64,000 nucleotides of DNA from Ianthella basta (taxonomy: Eukaryota > Porifera > Demospongiae > Verongiida > Ianthellidae): positions 888,501-952,500 of the forward strand of contig OZ025870.1 of the NCBI GenBank assembly GCA_964019415.1. Direction: 5' to 3'. Of the stretch, positions 56,228-64,000 are shown piece after piece; the stretch's first letter is position 1; every line of letters starts with the position of its first letter. Made by a program: the position numbers and the translations under genes. A model generated the notes under the pieces. That model was not told the DNA's origin. It worked only from the letters and a program-made list of their open reading frames with translations, and did not search any database.

Positions 56228-56753
56228 ATAAACTTTCAGCCACATGGTACAGCAGTTTGCATTTCAAAGAATGCACTGCTCTGATGCAATCTGGCATCCT
56301 GTAAAGAAGCATTGATATGCAGTCAGCCCAACAAAGATGGCTGCACTGTTCACAATAATAACCAAAACATTTGCTCTTAAAACGGGTTGTAGGAAAATGG
56401 CAGTAGAACACTCTCAACAGTGCAGTGTTGTATGATGGCTGGACTATCCCAAAACGTATAACATCATTGCAGGAAAACCCGGAGAATCGCGCTACAAGCA
56501 ATTGAACATAAGAAAGTATATGTCCATATATCACAAGTAAAAAGGCGTGAACAACGCTTTTAAAACCACAAGTACATTAACAACTATCAAGCTTACCTGT
56601 CGTTGCCGTAACGTAGTGATTGTCCAAGAGATCACGGAGAAAAAGGCTAAAATATATTGCGCGTGTCTTTGCGAGGGAGACACCCAGCACCTCGAGGCCA
56701 GTTCCCAAACCCAAACTAAACTGCCGCCATTTATATTGTGCGAAACAGCCGTG
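56228..56753. repeat. Right arm of inverted repeat IR2
   Basis: Reverse complement of the left arm. The outer end carries the minus-strand promoter-like block (CGAAACAGCCGTG, 56741-56753) with a TATA-like ATATAAAT (minus strand, near 56736-56729). It lies about 100 bp upstream of the plus-strand membrane protein at 56860, the same arrangement as IR1 and the GTPase at 21943. Confidence 0.86.
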
Positions 56754-56809
56754 CTCAGCTAATCACCGGCCCGGGGCGGGAAAAGGCCGGGAAAGGGCGC
56801 TTATCCTTT

Positions 56810-56829
56810 CCACGTGCACGTGCACGTGG
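56810..56829. promoter_or_regulatory. Triple E-box palindrome
   Basis: CCACGTGCACGTGCACGTGG, a perfect 20-bp palindrome with three tandem CACGTG E-boxes, 31 bp before the ATG at 56860. CACGTG is the site of bHLH-Zip factors such as USF, MYC and TFEB/MITF. Confidence 0.7.
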
Positions 56830-56859
56830 GTGCTACGGAGCTCAGCGAGCCGCCGTACT

Positions 56860-57105
56860 ATGGAGAGTCAGGCAAACCTCTTCGAAGGCGTGGCCAAGGC
56901 AGTCCTGGAGGGATGTATGAGGATAGCTTTAAGCTTAATTAGTGTATGCCTATTCGCAGCCGCTGTTGTCACATTGGTGGCTGGAGTTTGTGCTACGGTA
57001 GGATACTTCATCAGCACAGCTGTGGCAGTACTGGCAGGGATATTTGGAGCAGGGATAGGGATGTTATGTGCTGGGGGATGGTTAGTCAAAGAAGCTACGA
57101 AATGA
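56860..57105 (+). CDS. Short Gly-zipper membrane protein
   Basis: 81 residues. Amphipathic start MESQANLFEGVAKAVLEGCM, then two hydrophobic stretches, ALSLISVCLFAAAVVTLVAG and VGYFISTAVAVLAGIFGAGI, ending GMLCAGGWLVKEATK. AGIFGAGIGM matches repeat three of the 192-residue protein at 31842. Start chosen at ACTATGG after the E-box palindrome; the frame is open further upstream through the IR2 arm, which is probably not coding. Confidence 0.55.
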   Translation: MESQANLFEGVAKAVLEGCMRIALSLISVCLFAAAVVTLVAGVCATVGYFISTAVAVLAGIFGAGIGMLCAGGWLVKEATK

Positions 57106-58381
57106 GACCTGACTAAATCGGATATTCAATTGACAGACAGCTTTGCTTGATTTCGCATAGCAAGCAAGCTAACTGAATTGCTCATCAGTTTAATGCAGTT
57201 AGCTAGCTAGTTTTTACAGCGACCCTATCCACTGCCTTTTGTATACTAATAATTATTTGTCAATGTTTCATTGACACAGACTGTCTGATTGGCGTTTCTA
57301 GATCTGTTGTGTATGTCTATGAGCTAACCCGTATAGCCTTGTAACTTTGGTTTTGTGTTCTATATAGGATGATGCAGCACACATCATATGTATCGATCTA
57401 CAGAGCTATATATACATGCAACATATGCAACTATTGCAATGGCTGGATGTATATACGGGTTGGGAAGGTTTCTGAGTGTATTTTAACCATGTGGTGCACT
57501 TTGTTCATTGGAGCAAAACGCTTTAGCCCCAAATTCTGCCTCCTTCAGTTGTTGCAAGTGATATAAAATGCTCGGGCGTAAGTAGGTTCATCTATCACAC
57601 AGCACCACTATAGCTCTAGCTTTATACGTGGTGACCCAGAAAATAATGCACTTAACTAAAGGTGCTGCAGGGGATCACAGTCTAGTTGCAATTCCCCCCC
57701 CCCCCCCCATCACTCAAGTAGATGACCCAGCTGGATAGTGCCACCCATGTGCATGTAGTCTCATGCAGCCAGCAGAGTCTGAGCAAAATGGCAGTCGGCT
57801 ATGCGAGACTAGTGTGCATGCAACTGAAGCTTGAAATGTACAATATAATGTGTAAGTAGCACTCGCAATGCTACATAAATGAGTGGCAGAAATCAAGAGG
57901 TATGTATTTTGCATCTGTGTGCCTGTTCAAGCCATGGCATGACGATTGATTCAAATTTGCTAGAAGCACTGCCTATATATAGCGTCTAGCTTTGATATAT
58001 CAAATACTACCTCGCTTTTGCAATTGGGTTGATAGCTATGGGCTCAAAGAAGACAACCTATGTAGCTTAAATTGGAATAAATATTCACAGGTCTGTCTGT
58101 AGTGCTTGGTTGATGAAGAATGTAGTTACTGTCAATTACCTGGCAATGGACATGTGCACGAGCATTGCAGGAGTCAACATGCAAATTTGAAATGGATATG
58201 CAGGCACACAGTCTATGGCAGCATTGTACACTATACACTGTAATATCTCATGCTAGCTATGGAATCTCTAGAAGAAACCAAGACTTATACATGCATGGTC
58301 ACTTGTATGTTTCCATTTGGGCATTGTTAATGATATTCATTGCCTCACCACCGTATATGAGGGAACTACCGGTTAAAGAGA
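57106..58381. repeat. Intergenic region with a C15 run
   Basis: No gene seen. A run of 15 C is at 57694-57708. The 3' part leads to the ATG at 58382. Confidence 0.5.
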
Positions 58382-59929
58382 ATGGGGCAAGGGTCCTCTA
58401 GGAAAAGCACGCGCTGTAGTGAATGTGAAGAGCCTCTACCATTCGGTATCCTCCTGATTGGGGAGATAGGCTCGGGCAAGACAACTCTTCTCAACAACCT
58501 TCTGAGGAAGAAACGGACGAAAGACGACGATTTTGTGGCACCACCGTCAGACTTCTCCCCCGTGGTGAGGACAGTTGAAGGTGTGCCTGTTGAACTTTAT
58601 GACAAGCCTGGGTTCTGTGGCGATACAGATGGAGTGTACCTCGAATCCATCAGGGAGCTACTACATGGAAAACACAAGATCGACCTGGTTATCTTGTGCG
58701 TTAAGATGTCCGAGACAAGACTCCGCCACAGCCTCATCCGGTCATTCCAAGAACACGACAAGGTCGGTGTGGATTGGGAGAGAGTTATAATAGCTCTCAC
58801 GTTCGCAGATTGCTTCCCTGTTCCAAGCAAGCAGAGAAAAACGTTCCAAATTCCGCAGTACTTTAATCGTAAAGTGAGTGAGTGGCGAGATGTGTTGCAG
58901 AATGCTCTGTTTGAACAGGTTGGTGTGAAGCAAGAGGTAGCCAAGAGAATACCTGTATACCCCACTAGTAGGCTGCATGATGAGGCACTCCCCAACAGAG
59001 AGCAGTGGCTTGTCCCACTTTGGACTGCCATCCTGAAGAAGCGGTTGCTTGATGCTGCAAGGAGTGAGTGGGTGGAAGGGAAGTATAGTGTAATGAACAA
59101 TCATGATAGAGTGCAACAACAGACCGTCTCATCTACCCTTGAAACTCGACAAGAAGAGCTTCATTCACGGACGTGGTCACAAGAGTTGCAGAAGAGCAGT
59201 GTAAGCACATCGGCTATGCTTGAAACTCAAGATTTGCAGGTTGTGGTGGATGGTGCTAGTACAGAGTCAGAGCATCATGCAATTTTGTGGCGATCAGTCA
59301 AGCACAATTTCTCTGAAGTGCAGAAATCTTGCCCCATATTTGGTGTCCTTGTGATTGGTGAAACTGGATCGGGAAAATCGACTCTTATCAACAACCTGCT
59401 AGGGAGAGATGTGGCCAAAGTTGGTCACACAATGCAGTCACTGACGTCTAAAGTAACCCCTTACGATGTGGCGGTGGAGGGAGTTGGGCTATCCGTGTAT
59501 GATACGCCTGGACTGGATGACTCCTGTGGAGTTGACTATGAAAAGGGAGACCTGAAAATAATGCAAGACCTACTAGTCAAACGGAAAATCCACTTAGTCA
59601 TTTATTGCTTTAGAATGACTGAGACAAAGATGCGAGCTGGCCTTGTTCATGCGTTGCAAGAGTATGACAGGATTGGGTTACCATGGCAACACACCATCAT
59701 GGCACTCACCTTTGCCGACTGTGTGCCCAACTTTGACACCCGCCTGCCTGAAGTGCAAGAGATGCTAAGAGATGAACTCCTCAGAAGATTTTGGCCAAGA
59801 CGTGATGCCATAAACAAGATGAAGAGTTGTCCTACGACTGGTTGCATTGATAAACTGCTCCCCAATGGGACGCCATGGTTTACTACTTTCAGTTCAATGG
59901 TTGAAGAATCTCTGTCATCTTATGCTTAA
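58382..59929 (+). CDS. Myristoylation-motif double-G-domain AIG1-like GTPase (gene I)
   Basis: 515 residues. It starts MGQGSSRKS, a strong N-myristoylation signal. G domain 1: P-loop GEIGSGKTT at about 27-35, switch YDKPGF (T to K), ETRLRHSL, ALTFADCFPVPSKQRK. A Ser/Gln-rich linker runs from about 240 to 300. G domain 2: P-loop GETGSGKST near 326, canonical YDTPGLDDS switch, ETKMRAGL, ALTFADCVP and PTTGCIDKLLPNGTPW. It ends SLSSYA. Second domain very close to the one at 63401. Same order (diverged first, canonical second domain) as the gene at 28630. Single exon. Confidence 0.88.
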   Translation: MGQGSSRKSTRCSECEEPLPFGILLIGEIGSGKTTLLNNLLRKKRTKDDDFVAPPSDFSPVVRTVEGVPVELYDKPGFCGDTDGVYLESIRELLHGKHKIDLVILCVKMSETRLRHSLIRSFQEHDKVGVDWERVIIALTFADCFPVPSKQRKTFQIPQYFNRKVSEWRDVLQNALFEQVGVKQEVAKRIPVYPTSRLHDEALPNREQWLVPLWTAILKKRLLDAARSEWVEGKYSVMNNHDRVQQQTVSSTLETRQEELHSRTWSQELQKSSVSTSAMLETQDLQVVVDGASTESEHHAILWRSVKHNFSEVQKSCPIFGVLVIGETGSGKSTLINNLLGRDVAKVGHTMQSLTSKVTPYDVAVEGVGLSVYDTPGLDDSCGVDYEKGDLKIMQDLLVKRKIHLVIYCFRMTETKMRAGLVHALQEYDRIGLPWQHTIMALTFADCVPNFDTRLPEVQEMLRDELLRRFWPRRDAINKMKSCPTTGCIDKLLPNGTPWFTTFSSMVEESLSSYA

Positions 59930-60002
59930 AACTGCACGGTATGTATATACATGACACCCATTCTCATGACATTCCATATTTATACTATCAATTTGCTGTA
60001 TT

Positions 60003-60066
60003 TTTGGGGCGCCAAAGGCGCCCCTATATTGTTTTCAGATTTAGGTCTTCGTATGGCTTCATGTTC

Positions 60067-60102
<36 letters not shown>

Positions 60103-60855
60103 TGTCATTTTGCAAATGGCGGCGCTCACGTCGTTCTTTACAAAGCTTTAAATCCTCTCTAATGACGTTTCGCCGTGTTTGAATCGAACGAAATGTGGTC
60201 ATAAACATGTGTTAATAGAGTGATACTAATAAAAAGCCTAAGGAACGTCTCTTCTGCGAGATACAGCTCCAATTATCACTGACGGACATTGTAAAATGGC
60301 CGCGCGCTCGACGCGTTCTGTTTGCTAGGCTCAAAACCATCTTTCTTTAGATTTCGCCGTGTATCCAAAGAACGCAAAGTGTTTCTAGAACATGTTTAAG
60401 TAATATTATTGTGGTAGGAATCTTACTTAACTGTTTTTCAGCGAGGTACAGCCCTAAATACAACAGACGTCTAGTGACCCGTAGGCCAATAATGGAGGAC
60501 CTGCGAGTCATGACACATAATTAGAGTCATGATTCGCTCATATAGTCATCATAGGGTAGCCTTTTAGTCAGCACACTCCTCCTCCAGACACAAAGTAACA
60601 ATTGCTCATTCAGAATGTCATATAGATCAAAAAGCAGTAGGCAAACATTTGACAGTTTGGTAGGGATGCTTTCACTAGATATGACTGGCTGCTCTGGAGA
60701 CTTGAAACTCTTGCAAACCCAACGGTCTAGTGTGTCTTGATGTATCTTTCAGGCCAGCAACAATACTGTACCCCCAACTATCTGATTTACTGAACGTACA
60801 TGGGAAAATTGCTAGCAAGTAGTTCGAGGTTCAGGGGTGCCCTGGCGCCCCACGA
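60003..60855. mobile_element. Element with hairpin TIRs
   Basis: Left end TTTTGGGGCGCCAAAGGCGCCCC-like palindromic tip (stem GGGGCGCC/GGCGCCCC). Right end GGGGTGCCCTGGCGCCCC, its imperfect counterpart. The interior holds two diverged copies of a block of about 180 bp (60113-60290; 60291-60455), each with ATGGC..CG.GCTC.CG, TTTCGCCGTGT and GAGATACAGC or GAGGTACAGC. No transposase. Confidence 0.6.
60068..60100. repeat. (TA)n microsatellite
   Basis: About 16 TA repeats within the element above. Confidence 0.95.
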
Positions 60856-61603
60856 GTTTTTTAACTCGAAATACTTGTTCACCAGAGTTTGTGATGACCA
60901 CCCTGTTATAATTCTTGTGTGAATACTGTCTTTGTAATAATGTTAACATGTTTATATTTATGTTATCTTATGTATACATGAGTAAAGTATAACTCAACTT
61001 AAGACGGATACAACAGGGCTGCCATTTTTAATTGTATTCATACTAGAGCACATAGCTTGTGGCCATGGGCTGCATGTAATGAAGGCTAGAGGTGGCAGCC
61101 CAGTGAATGTATAACTGCATGCCTCATTACAATCGATAATATCACTATCTCAGGAAATTGAAGCGCTATGTAGCCCATAACTAGGACTCTGATGGTGACC
61201 GTGATTATACTGTACTGCATGTACAGTCACATGCGAATTCATCTATTTTGTGCTGTACAACTGAATTGGCTAAATGTATAATAATGCATGGTTGTTTATA
61301 TATTTAGGACCATGTTTCAGTATAAAATCAAGAGTTTCATCCCTCCATGGTGTGCCATATCACAATGTATTCAAATTACCGTAGCTAGTTAACCCATGAC
61401 TGTACATGTACCAGGCTTATCATCATCAACAGCCTATTCAGTTACGAAGGAGGTGCATGGCAAGGGCCATAAACTGCAGCCCGAGGCATTGAAAGCGGAT
61501 GTTCAGTTGAAAATTACCGCATCCTCACTGTGAAACAACACAACGAGCCACTACGTCATTAGTCACGTGCTCCTAGTCATTACTTCCGTATCGATCCTTG
61601 GAG
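60856..61603. other. Intergenic and promoter region of gene J
   Basis: No gene seen. The last 100 bp before the ATG at 61604 hold GTCACGTG (61562-61569), an E-box-containing string, and should include the promoter. Confidence 0.4.
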
Positions 61604-64000
61604 ATGGCAGAGCATAGACAATGGGTGGAGCCAGCGTGGAAAACGTCGCTGAAGAGACACCACAGCGAACTTAGAAGTGGCATCATTATTGCTAACGTGT
61701 TACCAGCTTTTCGTCCGCTGTTGACGGACGTTGAGTACCTGTGTGTTGACGAAAAAGTGGGCACCCCTGGGCGCGTCGATGAGTTAGTGAAGATACTGCT
61801 AACCAAAGACCACTCGACTTTTGATCGATTTTGTACTGCTTTGGAGAGAAACGGTTATTCTCACTGGGCCAGCAAACTGAGAGGAAATGATGATGAACGG
61901 TTTCCTGCAAGCTTTCGTGCGGACGCATTGCCACGTAAGTTTACTAAAGTAGTTTAGCTAGCTACGTACGTAGATAGGTGGCTAGCTATCCATCAATGAG
62001 TTTTGGGATATCCTGATAGTGTTGCATTGGTCACTAGTAGTTATATGCTTGTTCAGTCCGAGAGTATGACTGCTGGATGTGGGATGGGATGGGGACGAGA
62101 ATGTAGTTTCAACCCATCTTTCCAAACGGCTATAGCTAATACAATAGTGGTTTCCTATTTTAGAAGATTGGCATGGCTCAGGCCATAAAACCATAGATAC
62201 TTGATATAAAAGGTGATACCACCCTACACAGCACAAACAGTGAACAACGTCAAATGCATGCCCAAACCTCAAGATTGGTACCCAACACGTGATTGTAGGT
62301 TAACTATATCTAATGCTGCAGCCTCGTCTTTATAGCAAGTGGTAACTTGACAGAGTGTACAGATGTTATAGGTACTAGCTAAGTAGCTACTTAGCTAGCT
62401 ATAATAATGATTGATTTAAGCTATGCAATGTTGTCTTGACTGAAAATTTATAGCCAACTGCCACTAGTAAGCATGTTTCATATGGTGAGCCTCAAGCCCT
62501 GTGCAGCCATTATAGCTATATTATGTTCACTTATGTAGCTGTTATGAATCAGTAGCTGTTAATGTTACTTATAGTTTTAATAAGCTATCATTGTAAGTGG
62601 TATGATATTGTCTATTGAATATGTTATGCTCTATGTTTTCTATGCAGGTGTTCAAAGTCAGCACAGCGATTTTGGTATTCTGGTAGTCGGTGAGACGGGT
62701 ACTGGCAGGTCCACACTCATCAACAACCTCCTGGGGATTGACTTTCTGGCTGTTGGCAGCTCTTTTGTAGTCCGCCCTGAAATTATCAAAATTGATCGTT
62801 GCAGCATTGAAGGAGTGCCTGTTGCCTTGTATGACACTTATGGACTGAATAATTCCAGTTGCGATCGAGACGACCAGAATCTTCGAGAGATAGGAGGCAT
62901 CTCGAAGAGTGGCGCAATCCACCTAGTGATTTACTGTTTGAAAATGTCAGATACGAGGATGCGTAACAGCCTCATTCGCACATTCCAAGAATACAACAAG
63001 ATAGGTGTGAGATGGGAGCACACAGTAATTGCGCTAACATTTGCCGATGCTTTACCAGTGCCTGGAGCGAAAAGAAGGAAGCCAGGTTTTGAAATGGGTT
63101 ACTACTTTAATGATCGGGTGGCTTCGTGGTGTGCTCAGATTGCAAGAACATTAGTTGAGAGAGTGGGGTTAACACCTGAAGTTGCAGGCATGACTAAATG
63201 TTACCCGACAACTGAGGATCCTGATGAGAGGCTTCCTAATGGGGAAAGTTGGTATAATCCATTTCGGTTTGGTGTCTTGGACATGCTGTCCCCAAGTGCA
63301 GCACTAATGTTTCTGGAAAAGCACAAAGGCAGGAGGGAACTTGTTGGTGATCAAATGTAGAGTTTGTCAGCTCGTTTGCAAAATTAGTAAATCCTGCAAC
63401 ATTGTGGCGGTCAGTTAGAGAGAAGTTCACTCAGGTGCAGAAGCCTTCCCCTATTTTTGGTATCCTAGTGATCGGTGAAACAGGATCAGGCAAGTCAACT
63501 CTGATCAACAACCTATTGGGTAGAGAGGTGGCACTCGTTGGTCACACCATGCAGTCAGAAACGTCCACAGTGACCCCTTACGATGTGGCAATCGAGGGTA
63601 TTGGGCTGTCTGTGTATGATACACCTGGGCTTGATGACTCCTGTGGTGATGAGCATGAAACACAAGACCTGCAAATAATGCAAAAGCTTCTAGCCAGGGA
63701 GAAAATCCACTTGGTCATCTATTGCTTTAGAATGACTGAGACAAAGATGCGGAGAGCTCTGATTCATGCATTGCAAGAATACGACAAGATTGGTTTGCCA
63801 TGGCAGCACACCGTCATGGCACTCACTTTTGCTGACTGCGTGCCCAAATTTGACACTCACCTGCCTGAAGTGCAAAAGATGCTGAGTGGAGAACTCTTGA
63901 GCAGGTTTTGGCGGAAACGTGATGCCATAAACAAGATGAAGAGTTGTCCTACGACCGGTTGCGTAGATCAGCCATTGCCAAATGGGTCACCCTGGTTTAT
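61604..64000 (+). CDS. CARD fused to two AIG1-like G domains (gene J, 3' end outside window)
   Basis: Exon 1, 61604-61934 (ATG in GAGATGGCAG, donor CAC|GTAAGT, phase 1), encodes a CARD: WKTSLKRHHSELRSGIIIAN, LLTDVEYLC, VDELVKILL, FDRFCTALERNGYSHWASKL. Exon 2 starts at 62648 (acceptor TATGCAG) in matching phase. G domain 1 has P-loop GETGTGRST near 125-133, with Arg for the invariant Lys, and switch YDTYGL, so it is likely impaired. ALTFADALPVPG and LPNGESW follow. A TAG closes this frame at 63358. From 63401 a second G domain is open in another frame to the window end: GETGSGKST, YDTPGLDDS, ALTFADCVP, PTTGCVD. A frameshift, hidden intron or assembly error lies near 63330-63360; if real, the protein ends at 347 residues. 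Confidence 0.75.

Noticed and set aside
56620..56859. Upstream extension of the membrane protein at 56860 through the IR2 arm
   Set aside because: The extension is Arg/Lys/Pro-rich sequence over a minus-strand promoter-like block and the E-box palindrome, which fits a promoter better than coding sequence.

Overview
Animal nuclear DNA. GT-AG introns with matching phases, CARD, Death and PARP-type zinc-finger exons, a short TTAGGG run, dense MITEs, minisatellites and inverted repeats, and an AT-rich intergenic texture full of TAGCTAGC point to an invertebrate metazoan. A sponge is my best guess; that is inference, because nothing here fixes the species. No rRNA, tRNA, CRISPR array or virus was recognised.

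The window is an accessory, innate-immunity-like gene cluster built around one AIG1/GIMAP-like GTPase family. At least nine gene loci, plus pseudogenised copies, carry a P-loop (GxxxxGKS/T), a switch region that is often degenerate (DTPG in the best copies), and two family signatures: a T-F-A-D motif where G4 (N/TKxD) should be, and PTTxDxxxxLPNGxxW near the domain end. The G domain is repeatedly joined, by exons whose splice phases fit, to death-fold domains (CARD, Death), to an unnamed helical plus beta/alpha module, to Gly/Ala-rich membrane tails, or to a second G domain.

Layout. 1-11267: 2,683-bp tandem repeat (three full units and a diverged fourth); each unit holds the last two exons of a minus-strand CARD-AIG1 gene. 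Only the fourth copy is intact, and its CARD exon lies at 11795-12157. 13361-14960: a 22-bp minisatellite and a long TG tract. 15372-18157 and 23688-26334 (minus): paralogous three-exon genes (helical module, beta/alpha module, G domain, hydrophobic tail). 19659-21920: large inverted repeat with a small-peptide ORF in each arm. 21943-22776 and 26996-27904 (+): one-exon GTPases with membrane tails. 28630-30531 (+): double-G-domain GTPase. 31028-47603: a duplicated cassette of N-terminal exon (with CARD in the second copy), Gly-zipper membrane protein, and myristoylated AIG1-Death gene; one AIG1-Death copy is intact (43315-47603) and one has a nonsense codon (33256-35342). 37798-39940: duplicated TIR elements. 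48766-51900: eroded tandem PARP-type zinc fingers leading into a gene that ends in a CARD. 52484 and 56860: short Gly-zipper membrane proteins; the second follows another inverted repeat (54364-56753). 58382-59929: myristoylated double-G GTPase. 61604-64000+: CARD joined to two G domains, cut by the window end.

Working model (inference): AIG1-like GTPases act as sensors or switches. Their CARD/Death partners give homotypic signalling. Myristoyl or Gly-zipper tails place them on membranes. Small Gly-zipper proteins may be membrane partners or effectors. Copy number, shared frameshifts, exon shuffling and transposon-linked breakpoints suggest fast birth-and-death evolution.
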